Positions 46,612 through 57,600 of a stretch of DNA of 64,000 nucleotides are shown piece after piece. Made by a program: the position numbers and the translations under genes. This DNA is from Adiantum capillus-veneris (Eukaryota; Streptophyta; Polypodiopsida; Polypodiales; Pteridaceae): the NCBI GenBank assembly GCA_014529385.2, contig CM043958.1:122728817-122792816 (forward strand), given 5' to 3'. Position 1 is the first letter of the stretch. Every line of letters begins with the position of its first letter. The notes below the pieces were generated by a model. It was not told the origin of the DNA. It made no database searches and saw nothing but the letters and a program-made list of their open reading frames with translations.

Positions 46612-47922
46612 CTAATCAGAAGTCTCATCGTGTCCAAGCGGCGTATCTATCGGATTCTGCAAAAAAAAACAATAAGACAGCTTTTTGTAAGAATAAACAT
46701 ATAGCGACTTTTATAAAACAATACAACAAATAGAAAAGAATAAACCCTAATACTAACCATGCCGCCGCGAGAACTCAAAATGTCTATAAGGGCGTTTAAG
46801 CCCTTCCTGCCTACGTACTCACGCTCGTACGGTGTGAGATCACGTCCTGTCATCGACCACTGTCAAAACATACAAAGAATCCATTATGTTAGAATTTAAA
46901 AACCCATAAACCCTAAACTATCAAACATAGAGAGCAATGCGAAAACACTTACAAAATCGGCCTCAAATGATGCCCACCCGCTGCTCCCCAAGTGGTGCGA
47001 GCTCCCTGCCTCTACTCGCGCTATGGATGCCTCCTTTTGTTGCTTCCATTTGTCAGGATTCTCATGCGCTGCTTTCTTCGCATTCTTCCAATCTTCTTTG
47101 GCCAGCCAATCTGGTCTGTTCCACCCATGCTTGATTGCTTTTTGCACTTCGGAACGCTTGTGCTTGCAGTATTCGCGCATTCGAACCTTCATCACGTCTT
47201 CATTGAAGCTGTCATCCCGTGTTGGAACGAAAAAATTGTCATGAAGCATGCTGATGACTGTCTTCTAAATCATTCGGTACTTCACTCCAGATGTTTAGTA
47301 TGTAGTGTCTAAACACCTGAGAGCAAAGACCGTGCATGCACGAAATCACCTTCTTGCCTTCATCATCCAAGATGATGCCACCGCTGAAGTCGACGGAGTA
47401 AGGCAAGCCCTCTCACCGCTGACGCGTGAACCTGGGTGTCCCGGCAAGGGTCTCTAGCGGCGTATCGATGGGGGTACGGACATCAGGTGTCTCCACTGGA
47501 GTCTGAGCCCCGAAGCGAGGAGTGTCCACTGGAGTGACTTCTAAAGGAGTAGCTAGTGGTGTGTAGCTGCTAGGAACGGCAGTCAGCCGTGTAAAACCTA
47601 GTGTCGATGGTGATGCCGTGGCTAGTGTCAGGACGGGCAAAGAAGGGGAGGGTAAAGAGCCTCATCGAACACGAGGCGGTGTCAAAGCATCGGCGGCGGC
47701 ATCTCCACAACAACCACCACCGCCACCACTAGAGGGCCGACGCCTAGATGAGTGTGAAGTTCGTCTCGTCGACACTGAAGCTTCAGAGCACTCTGAGGAC
47801 TCCGAAACAGAGGGAGATGCAGATGGAGTAGGAACGCGCGATGGTGCACTAGAGTGATGACGCTCCACGTACCATTGTCTCTGCTGGGGTGACAAAGAAG
47901 AAAGAAACTCCTTATCATCCAT
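46612..47922 (-). pseudogene. TNPA-like CACTA protein (Transposase_24 type)
   Basis: Starting at MDDKEFLSSLSPQQRQWYVE (47922), a Ser/Thr/Pro-rich region with repeats such as VTPVDTPRF and TPIDTPLET leads to LPYSVDFSGGIILDDEGKKV. A basic, Trp-rich C-terminal domain follows: NRPDWLAKEDWKNAKKAA, then SSHHLGSSGWASFEADF, the pattern of the plant Transposase_24 family. Introns are supported by a GTAAGTG donor at 46952, a TTTGACAG acceptor near 46863, a GTTAGT donor near 46757 and a TTTTTTTTGCAG acceptor near 46659. The last exon ends NPIDTPLGHDETSD and TAG. Two in-frame TGA codons interrupt the first part, perhaps former CGA arginines. Confidence 0.7.
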
Positions 47923-47988
47923 ACCTGCATTAAACACACGAACATTTAAACTTAATATTGAATGAATGGAGTAGAAAACATGGACAAG

Positions 47989-48093
<105 letters not shown>

Positions 48094-48269
48094 GCTCGTC
48101 GTCCCTGCTTGTGAGAACATACCTAGAGGATACGTACTAGAGTGGACACAAAGACCATTAAATACAATGATGCAATGACGCATATAAATACAATGACGCA
48201 ATGACGCATTCTGCTTCTATTCAACTTGAGTGATGGAAGAGGCAAGTCGATAACGCGGAATTTTCAATC

Positions 48270-48271
<2 letters not shown>

Positions 48272-48358
<87 letters not shown>
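48272..48358. repeat. (GA)43 microsatellite
   Basis: A perfect GA repeat of about 87 bases, between the two CACTA genes. Confidence 0.95.
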
Positions 48359-48360
<2 letters not shown>

Positions 48361-48532
48361 CACACAATCAAATCTTGCAGTCGAAAAACCAGGTGGTGGA
48401 GTTGTATGTGGCCATGGATTGCCCAGGATGTGAGCGCAAAATCAAAAGAGCGTTATATAACATGGAAGGTTCTTAGAGAGCCAGAGTTTTTACAAAACGT
48501 AGCAAAATTGTTCAAATACAATATTTATGGCT

Positions 48533-49090
48533 TTAAGAGATCTCTCTCTTATCCTCGCATAGCTCAACATAACTTCCTATATCTATAAAGAGCTCTCCGT
48601 TTAAACAGATGTCCTTTGTTTCATTTTGTAGATCCTCTACATGCACCCCATAGAGAGTAGCAGCTTGATGTTCGTCTGGCACCACCTCAACGACTTCTGA
48701 AGGAGCATCTTCTCTGATCTCCTCCATTGATGCCACTGTGATTGGCACATGGTAGTCTTCATACGTCCGTGCACTAGGAGGGGCTACCTCTATGGCGTAC
48801 CACTAGTTTGATGCAAACTTTGTAGGATGAAATATCACCTGCCAGAGCCACATAACTTACATGAGAGCTTCCAAGCACATAAAATCTAAAATGGGATGTT
48901 AACTATTTACATACTTACTTGTTCACAATGCTCGGGTAGTACGAAAGTGTCTCTTAGGTCAGTCCATTTCTTAGTTGAATCCACCTCAAGAAAACCAGAC
49001 TCTCCTCTACGCAAAGTAGCGTTGTGACCCTCCATGATTATCTTGAACCATTGCACATCGAACAAGTCTCTTTCTTCGAATGTAAGTCCA
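48533..49090 (-). pseudogene. CACTA transposase C-terminal DUF4216-like domain
   Basis: On minus: FDVQWFKIIMEGHNATLRRG, then KKWTDLRDTFVLPEHCEQ with a GTAAGT donor. After an intron come VIFHPTKFASN, a TAG, and WYAIEVAPPSARTYEDYH. This matches the C-terminal domain of plant TNP2 transposases, which usually ends in a comparable Tyr-Ala-rich line. A further open stretch to 48,533 reads PDEHQAATLYGVHVEDL. The single TAG may be a former CAG. Confidence 0.65.
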
Positions 49091-49148
49091 TGTTACATTC
49101 GAAGAAATGCTTGATGCGAGGAAGAAGAGGAAAATGTCGCAAAACCTT

Positions 49149-49424
49149 TTACGGAATTTTTGTTCCGTGGAGATCTACTTGATATCTCTCGGAATCACAT
49201 TTCGGACACTTCTCCATGTCTATGTATTCCCCTTTGAAAAGAATGCAGTCATTAGGACAAGCGTGGATCAAATTGTAATCCATCCGCAAGTTTTGCAAAA
49301 TCGTTTTTGCTTCCTCTTGGGAATCTGGCATCACATTATCAGTTGGTAGTATGTGCTCTTTGAGCAGTCTACACAACATAAAAACACAGTACAATTGTGT
49401 AAAATCTATTAGATCATTATACAT
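49149..49424 (-). pseudogene. CACTA transposase (TNP2/Transposase_21) start of core
   Basis: The frame includes LLKEHILPTDNVMPDSQEEA, then LIHACPNDCILFKGEYID and CPKCDSERY. The line HACPNDCILF...CPKC is diagnostic of plant TNP2 transposases. The catalytic part that should follow is absent; the next block on minus is the C-terminal domain, so most of the transposase is deleted. Confidence 0.85.
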
Positions 49425-49459
49425 TTAGAGTTTTATTAAAGTAAACTAATTGTAATAGA

Positions 49460-50002
49460 TCACCTGAAAAGCGTTGTGACGCTAGTGTCACTCCATCCAA
49501 ACTTTGCCTGCATGTTGAGAAGAACCAGGAGCGCTTTCAATCTAGACACATGTGCTGCATTATACAATGGCGTATCGGCTTCACTTTTCATATCATCATA
49601 GATAAGCCTTTCCGAATCCATGATCGTCTCGATCATTTCATCAATCTCGGGCTCAAACATTGCCTTGTTGGGAATGTGGTCTGCATGATCATCCCCCGAG
49701 CTTTCAGAGGCTACATTTTGTGGCCTCACATATGGTGCTTGACCAAAGCGCCTGCGAACACGTCTATTGGGTTGCAAGATTGCTGCCTGTTGGCCAGCGT
49801 CAGAGTCCGACGAGTTATAATTGGCAACAACTCGATCTATAATAGATGGATCGAACTCGCCAAATTTGCGAATGTGCTGCAAAGAAACGCGTCTTGTCTG
49901 TCGCACAGCATGCTTGCATTGATTACAAGGACATAAAATCCTCGTTGACGGCCCCACATCCTCGTTTCGGTTGGACGGCCCCACATCCTTGTCACTACTC
50001 AT
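49460..50002 (-). CDS. CACTA transposase N-terminal exon (transposase-associated domain)
   Basis: The 180-residue frame begins MSSDKDVGPS and carries RILCPCNQCKH, the Cys-rich signature of the transposase-associated domain that starts plant TNP2 proteins. An acidic region (SSGDDHADHIPNKAMFEPEI) then leads to ALLVLLNMQAKFGWSDTSV, the standard line just before the TNP2 core. The following exon is at 49424-49149. The usual N-terminal line before CPC is shorter than normal here. Confidence 0.75.
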   Translation of the reverse strand: MSSDKDVGPSNRNEDVGPSTRILCPCNQCKHAVRQTRRVSLQHIRKFGEFDPSIIDRVVANYNSSDSDAGQQAAILQPNRRVRRRFGQAPYVRPQNVASESSGDDHADHIPNKAMFEPEIDEMIETIMDSERLIYDDMKSEADTPLYNAAHVSRLKALLVLLNMQAKFGWSDTSVTTLFR

Positions 50003-50593
50003 AATGAGGGCAAAAATATTATAACCTGGACAACAAATTTAATCTTTTATTGGCATTCTTCGTCTTTTATCTCTCTCTGTCTCTCTCTCCCTCTCTCTCC
50101 CTCTCTCTCTCTTTGTTGACACTGTAAACTACCTCACATTCTCTAGTCATGTCCAATCCCCACACACCTCGGTCTAGAGGTGCACAGATATGAGAGCAAC
50201 TGGGTTATAATCTCGTCTTTATTGGTCAATGCCTATATTTGTGGGTACAAGAAATCTACACACCCACGTCTACATGATAGTGTATGTAGTGGACAAAACC
50301 CCTTTGCCTCTTCTATGGCTGTAGCATTTCACAGCATCTTAACTCTTTTCACAGTAGATCTTTTCACCATTCGTCTAGCTCTAATTTTTTTACCGTTATC
50401 TCGAAGTTAGACTCTAATATAAAAACTCAATCGAAAATCTTATCTTAAATCTAACCTAATTGAACATTTGGTGATTCGCTCCATTGAAGGGTAAAAGACA
50501 TACCAATGGGGCTACTAGCTCTGTAGATGTGAATGGGCCTCACATATACAAATACTTCAATGCAAGAGTTTAATACTAGCTTTGATGGGACAA

Positions 50594-50734
50594 AATCCTC
50601 CTCGAAGCTGGTCCAACCGCCACTCCCCGTCTTGATGCAAACTCTTGTTGTGTCACTTTGCTGCCATCGCCTGTCTGGATTGGTCGTCCTCTCCTCCCTG
50701 GGGGGTGGCCGTTGGGCCAGCTTCGAGGAGGATT
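50594..50734. ncRNA. Foldback with 35-bp arms (MITE or miRNA-like hairpin)
   Basis: The left arm (50594-50628) starts AATCCTCCTCGAAGCTGG and the right arm (50700-50734) ends CCAGCTTCGAGGAGGATT. The arms pair at 32 of 35 positions around a 71-base loop. This is the size and pairing of a plant microRNA precursor but also of a small foldback transposon. No target duplication was seen and the arms match no miRNA I recognise. Confidence 0.4.
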
Positions 50735-50984
50735 GTCATAAATCTAATATCTAACCAACCCAAATGATTTTCTCATATTAAATTGATCACTTAATGTGGG
50801 AGAATAAATGGGAACAAGTGTTAAGATATAGATATGTGCTTATAGATCTATCTCAACACGGGGCCAATAGTAAAGGGGCCCAAATGGGAGATGGTCTATC
50901 AAGAGCAAAGCTAACCAATGGAGCATAAGACCTTAGGGTTAGCTTCATTTAAGACCTCCAATAATGTGTGTAAAAGTCCTTTGA

Positions 50985-51160
50985 CCTTAGAGCTTGAGGT
51001 GGGAACCCGGCCCAAGCTCAAGGTGCTTGTCGTGCTTGAGGTGCTTGTCCTGCTTGAGGTGCTTGATTAAGATGATTGAGGTGCTTGACTGGATCCATGC
51101 TTGAGGTGCTTTACTTGGTGCATGATTAAGGTGCTTGAAGTGCCTTGAGAAGCTTGCCTC
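50985..51160. repeat. Degenerate CTTGAGGTG minisatellite
   Basis: About eight copies of CTTGAGGTGCTTG-like units at irregular spacing. Confidence 0.7.
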
Positions 51161-51294
51161 AGATGCTTGTGGGAACACCCCCTACTTCAAGTGCTTAGTC
51201 ATGCTTGATGACTAAGGGGCTTGCTCATCCAAAGTCAAAAATATCCCTACAAGGAGGGGGGCGAGCCTACAAGGGGGGGGGGGGGATGAGAGAG

Positions 51295-51296
<2 letters not shown>

Positions 51297-51334
<38 letters not shown>
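51297..51334. repeat. (CA)19 microsatellite
   Basis: A perfect CA repeat, preceded by a 13-G run. The rest of 50.8-52.2 kb holds no gene that I can see. Confidence 0.95.
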
Positions 51335-51335
<1 letters not shown>

Positions 51336-52269
51336 GGGAAGCCCCAGCTTGAAGAGGCAGCAAGGACACTTGTCAAGTTCCTTCCCATGTTGCCCTCATG
51401 GTGTGCCTGAAGCCTATTGGTTGGCCACCTAAGGGGTCCAATGATAATTTAGGATATTTAATTAATTGATTTTGCATTTATCAAGTCCTCTATCTCAAAG
51501 GGGAAAGGGGGACACTTGTCCCAAGGCTACCCATGTTGCTTGTAATGGCTCCTGCTTGTGATTGGCTAGGCCTGGAGGGGTCCAATGATCTTCAAGCATG
51601 AGCTACAAGGGGGGGTCGACCCAAGCAAGCTAGGGGGGTGCTTAGGGGGTATACTCACCCACACACACTCACAAACACTCTCATTGTGTACTATGCAAAG
51701 TGCAAGAGCTCCCTCTCTTTCTCCAAGCAAGTAGAGGTTGAGAGCCTACACCAACACTCTTGGCTATGGAGTGCAAATCCATCCAAGAGCCATGCTTCAA
51801 TGCTTGAGCTTGCCATCTATTTATTCTTCATTACTATGCTATTATGTATGCTAGCACAAGAGTTATGATAAGTGAGGAACTAGCTCTTTCTCGTATGAAA
51901 TGTTTCTTCTTCCTCTTCCCTACCCTCATTCCCTGCTAGCTCTCTCCACCTTCGAAGGTGTTTGAGGTCTTGGGACTGAGGCTTGGTATAGTTAAAGCTT
52001 TCTTCAAGTTTAGGTTATGCTATGATGGTGATGCATGAATCTTTCCATCTTCATTGCTTCACCTAGGTCGCAAGGAACACAAAGAATGTATTGTAACAAG
52101 TCTCTCTTTATGGGAGAAATCATAATACAAATGCCTATTGGAGGGGGGACCGGCTCCACATAAATCCGGTCCTCAACTGTTGTCATGTTCTCTAAATTCT
52201 CTCTCTTGCAAAAGTATTTTCCATGCCAAGTTAACTAATTGCTATAATTATGTTGCTATCTTCAATTAT

Positions 52270-53215
52270 TGTTGAGCCAGCAGAGGATCACACCCACATT
52301 TTTGCTCACACTCATCATTTTGTAACCATTGATTGTAATAAATGTCTTTTCGACATTTATTTTGAATTGAGCCATTCATTAAGTAACGGGACTCAATTGA
52401 GTTTCCAGCTTGTAATCCCGAAGTAATTTCACTTGCTGATGTAATTAGTTAGAGATGTTCTCACCTCCAAGGCTGAGGTATATAAGCCAAAGTTTTTGTA
52501 ACCTAAGAGGATTCAGATTATTAATCAAAGTGAGTTTTTGAGCGCCATGACTGTGTCTGAGAGAGAGTGAGAGAGAGAGAGAGAGAGTCTTATCTACTTG
52601 CTACGCGAGCTACGGAGCCGCCATTGGAGAAGCGACACCGCCATTGTGTTAGCAACGGCGAGAGCTACGCACAGATACCAAGAGTGCGCGCTATCGGCTT
52701 CTATGTGTGGTAAGTTCCTACGAGCTTTGGTGTGAGTTTTCTTTCAACTCGTGTGTCGGAATGGAGCGTGCAGCATATCTATAGAACTACAACGAGTAGA
52801 GCTACACATTGGTACCATCGGGGTCAAAATTTGATCACCTGTATTTTTCGGCCTGTCTTCATACGCGCGTTTACCGCACGGAGTGGTTATAGGTTGATTT
52901 TGCAGTTCAAGTCTTTAGGGTGTTGTTCTTACCTAGTGTATAGACTTCCCCTTGAGTTTGAGATCGATTCAATGATTCTAGATCCTGTTTCGTATAGCAT
53001 TTGTTCGTAGTAAGGATTTCAGTCACTTGCGTATTTTAGAACTTAGATTTGATTTCCTTAGTAGTGATTGTCATTAGAAGGTCGAGTAGGTGATTCGACA
53101 CCCACCTAGTTGTTTCCATGCGCTTGAGGGTCAAGCTTCGTCCTCGTCTCACAAATTCTGTTGTTGGTTGAGTTCTCGCTATTTAGCTTCCGCTAGCGGC
53201 GTAACCGCCTTAACA
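52270..53215 (+). repeat. Putative 5' LTR of element 2
   Basis: It starts TGTTGAGCCAGCAGAGG and ends CCGCCTTAACA, just before the primer site. It has a TATATAAG box and the same order of landmarks as the element 1 LTR (TGAGCGC, then a GAGAGAG purine stretch, then CGCTACGC-like text). No second copy lies in the window, so the start is inferred. A half-site of this element's own palindrome, TCATACGCG, is at 52859-52867. Confidence 0.7.
52479..52486 (+). promoter_or_regulatory. TATA box of element 2 LTR
   Basis: TATATAAG lies about 210 bp into the LTR, nearly the same place as in element 1. Confidence 0.55.
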
Positions 53216-53217
53216 TT

Positions 53218-53235
53218 TGGCGCCGCTGCCGGGGA
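53218..53235 (+). other. Primer binding site, tRNA-Asp type
   Basis: TGGCGCCGCTGCCGGGGA is complementary with one mismatch to the 3' end of plant tRNA-Asp. Confidence 0.88.
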
Positions 53236-53753
53236 CGAGAGCCCTAAGTAGGTGACCTTAGACTAATCCTACGAGGTGAGTCGTATAAACTACTTTGTAT
53301 ACTTTAGTTAGAAAAGATCTAGGAGTGGTGGACTCCGAAGATCTCGAGGGATACTAGGAAGTGGGGTATTCCTGGGTCTTCCGTGTTGACAGTATTTTTA
53401 GTTTAGCTTAGATTTGTTTGTTGTTTTGTTGGTGTTGAGTAGTTGTTGATAGAAGAAGAATTTGCTAGTCCGTGAGTGGCAGTGGATCTCTTTAAAATCA
53501 CAATTACCAAACCCATTTTATGATTAGGAATACCTTAGGTAGGACTTCATTTGATCCTGATCTAGAGCTAGTAATCATTGGAGTATTTGCTTGATATGGT
53601 TGATTGCATGTTAGATCACTAAACCGTCGAGTTAGTAGTGAAACTTGCAATAAACAAAAGTCAGAGAAATTTTCTGTGTATCTGGGAGTTGCTGAGCACT
53701 AGAGAAAGCTTTAGGAAGGATTCTGTGCCAAAAAACTGGAAATCTGCAACTTT

Positions 53754-54472
53754 AGACATCATACGCGTATGATGTCTAAATGACCAAACAGAGACCAAAA
53801 CAGAAATTTTGACTTTACCAGAGTGTTCAAAAGGGGGGTTATACCCTAATTTCAACTTAAAACAAAAGCATTAACACTCAAAGAAACCCAAAAAGACAAG
53901 TAGGAGTCCAAGAAACGCAAAGAATAGGAAATTTTGGATTCAGATCTTGTTTTTACTTTCAAACCTGACAAAAGCACTTGAAACTCAATTATAAACATTG
54001 GAGAAGGCTTAAGACCAAGAATAGTCAAAATCTGGGACAAAAGTCATCATACGCGTATAATGTCTTTTAGCACATCCACTGCTTATTTTTGATATTTGAC
54101 CTGACAAGATTGTTACAAACACTGTAGAAAGCAAAAATATCAAGTCTTGACCCAAATTGATGAAAAAGACATCATACGCGTATGATATCTTTTACCTAAT
54201 TTTGGACATATTTTGATACTTTGCCAACACAGATCCATTGTAATAGCTGTCTAGAGGTTATATTTCAAGTTTCATCCCATTTGGATCATAATTGACCCAA
54301 AACAAGTCAAAAGCGGAAAATTGCCAAGAAAAACCTAAATTAGCTATAACTTGCTCAAACAGAGTTCAAACTGAATTTTGTGAGTGGAAAGAGCATAAGG
54401 GGGCTACTGAGAGTGAGCATAACCAAAATACTCCAAATCTGTGAAAAAAGACATCATACGCGTATAATGTCT
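53754..54472. promoter_or_regulatory. Four 24-bp palindromes in the element 2 leader
   Basis: Copies are at 53754-53777 (perfect), 54042-54065 (two changes), 54167-54190 and 54449-54472 (one change each). The half-site is AGACATCATACG followed by its reverse complement. Relative to element 1, C is replaced by A on the left arm and G by T on the right arm, so the dyad is kept. All lie in untranslated leader before the gag ATG at 54637. Confidence 0.9.
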
Positions 54473-54636
54473 TTTTCAACATAACTGCAACAAAATTCTC
54501 ACTTGATGAAACAGAAGTTGTCCAACTGACAAGATTAAACAATTGACCAAGTATCAATCAGTTTGGATCAATTCTGACCATAAAAACTTGGGAAAACAAA
54601 TTGCCGAGACGGAGAAGTTAAAGTCCTTTAGGGGAA

Positions 54637-57600
54637 TTGATGAATTTGAGATCGGGCAGGAATCTCCAGAATAACCAACCAAAACAAGGGGAACAAGCAA
54701 GTGTTATATCAACCGAGGGAAGTGTAAACCAAAGTTGGGTGCAACCATTAGAGCCGATCTTTGAAGGAAGTGTTTCTGATACTTCTTCGGAGAGATCTTA
54801 CGATATTTTCACCGAACACTTGGAACACTTGAACCTGAACAACAGAGAAAATATGGCAGCAGGATCATCAAACCCTTCCGCCACAATGAAGCTATTGTTT
54901 ATAAAATACCAGTACGACAATGAGCAAGGTGCCAAGATCTACAAAGATGGAATGGACCGCTATTGTGTAGAGATAGAGGAGAGACCTAGTGAGTTCAAGG
55001 ACTTAGTGCCTGTGAGCTATAGCGGAGATAGATATCTAGCTGACGAGGGTACCATGTACTTGGTAGTCCTAAAACCTAACATTGTGGACAAGTGGGGATT
55101 GATGGGCACCAAAGCCAAAGTAGATGAAGAACTCGAGGAGAAAGCACCAATAATGAACTTCCCTGATGCGAGGTTAAGAAGAGAGAATGAAACTACAAGG
55201 ATCAACACTGATAACATCTATGTGGGGCTATACAAATATAATAATGGGGAGCAAGATCTCTATTATAGATGTGAAGAACCCTACACCGGAGAGTTGACAG
55301 ACCAAAAAAGACTTTATGTCTTTACCTACACAGAGGGATCGGAAGTGAAAATTGCCGCTTACGACAAGTATGGGAGGCAATACTCAACAATGGGCAAGAA
55401 AGAATTAGAAGGATATACATACTTTGGGGGACCACTACATCAGTATTATGTTACTTCTAGCTCACAAAGACCAGCAACAACAAATGGAGTGCAAAACCCA
55501 ATGACGGCAGGAGGACAAAGAACTCAGGCTGCTGACTCTTTCAGTCAACCTTAGTACTCGAAGCCTGGACCAATGGGATCATTACATTCCAGAGAGTCAA
55601 TGGATACGAATCGAGGTAGTGCAGTTCCAATCCCCACATATACCACTCCAGGTCCAAGGTTCGAAGCGGAACCATCACAGTTACCTCCTAGTAGTAGATT
55701 CAGGGCAGGGGAACCGACAAGGATAACCCATGAAGTCCATGATGCTAGAGAAAGCTTTAGCCGGGACACAGGAGCAATGAGATTGGTAGCAGACCATAGA
55801 CGTATGAGACCATCTCAAGTAGCGAAGTGTATGCCAAAGAAGTATGGTGGTTCAGGAGATCCGTATGCCCATGTGTCACTCTTTAAGCGAGCTGAGTAGA
55901 TAATAGATTTCCATACACAATACGAGGGATTTGGTCTTACTCTAGAAGGTATGGCATTGACATGGTTTCAACCACTGAACATAGGGGGATTCCATGACAT
56001 TGACCATTTGCTAAGAGAGTTTGCTGAGGAATTCTCAAAACGAGGGATTAAGCACAATACGGTCTCACAAATATATGCTTTTAAACAGAGAGAACACGAA
56101 AAAGTGAAGGAAGCTTCACTTCGCTTCAAACAATACATTGAGAGATGTCGAGTACGTGAACGACCACAAGATGACAGACTATCTGTTCTCTTTATTGAGG
56201 GACTGAGAAACGACACTCTCAAGAAGGACTTGCACTTGAAAGCTTGTACAAGTTTCGAGCAAGTAACGAGAGAAGCATTGTACTTAGTGGATAACTGTAC
56301 GGTTTTTGGAGAGGTGTCAGCGGATACAGATTTTGCATCCAGTAGCTCTTCCTCCGTAGTGAGCGAGACTACCGCTAAAAAGAATGTTCAAACAACAACC
56401 ATGCCAAATGTAGAGCGAATGATAGAAGATGCTCTAAAAAGGATGGCACCATACCAAAAACCATTGCCAAAACCACTGAAATGGTGTGCGATTGAACAAA
56501 AATGGACAAACCATTCAACAGAGGAGTGCTATTACAACAAAGGGTATGTAAGGGAGCGTCAGTATGCACCTCCTGCTCAATTAGCACCACCTCAAGTACA
56601 TCCAGTACCTCGATACCCAACGGGAAATGTACCAGGACCTATGGGGATAGAAAGACCGCAACCGGTATTGGGACAACAACCACCTTTACCAGGAGCAAGA
56701 TCAGTGGGCATTAGATATGCACCAACCTTAGAGAATCAGGGAGAACAAGCCCTAGTGCCTGTTCAAGCCTATTACAAAGAATCTGGTGCACCCATGTCTC
56801 CAACTGTGTATTACCCACCAGAAGAACCCAAACAACCAGAACCATGGGGCATGATTGGGAATGTTGGAATACCAACAGTTACAAGTGCTTCTGATGAAGA
56901 GAGGTACAATTTGGACGCAAGAACATTGATGTTCATAGCTCATGGAAGGTTAACAGGACAAAGACCATCCTATCCACAAAGGACTAATCAAGTGGGACCA
57001 AGACCAACACTAGGACCTTGTTACAAGTGTGGAGGTGACCATCTGATGAATGTTTGTCCACATACGGAAATCATTAGAATTAATGTTTATTGCACTGAGT
57101 GTGGGGTTACTCACTTCATTGAGGATTGTTCAAAGAATCCAAACAAAGTGCAAAAGATGACATTGAATATGCTAGAAACTATTCCTACCAGCAGTGGGTC
57201 CAAAAATGAAACTCTGATACCAACGCAAGTTGTTACTAGAGCTCAAGCTAAGAAAACCACTAGAGAACCTGAGAATGGAAAGTTAGCGACTGAAGTGGTT
57301 AGTCAAGGACCGCGGAGTCAGAGAAACACATGGAAAGCTAGAAAAGCACGCATGAAGTTGAGAAAAGAACGTGAAGACGCTATTCTAGCTGAGGAACTAA
57401 AGCAAACGAAAGAAAGATTAGAAAAACTTGAGAGTCAAAACGGGAAACGAGAGATGAGCCCGGAAAGAACGAAACAAAAGAGTTTTAAAGAAACAACGAG
57501 CTTAAGCTCAGGGGGATCATTGCTAGTTGACAAAGTACACGAACCATTGGACGCACTGATGAGAGATTACGAAGCTAGGTTGAAGAACAACCAAACACAA

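Noticed and set aside
50010-50590. Search for the second CACTA terminus
   Set aside because: No CTTGTAGTG or subterminal TAGCGACG cluster was seen up to 52 kb, so the right end is treated as lost.
57021-57060. Chance that the minus-strand frames inside the element coding regions are genes
   Set aside because: They are shadows of the gag-protease frames and have no domain support.
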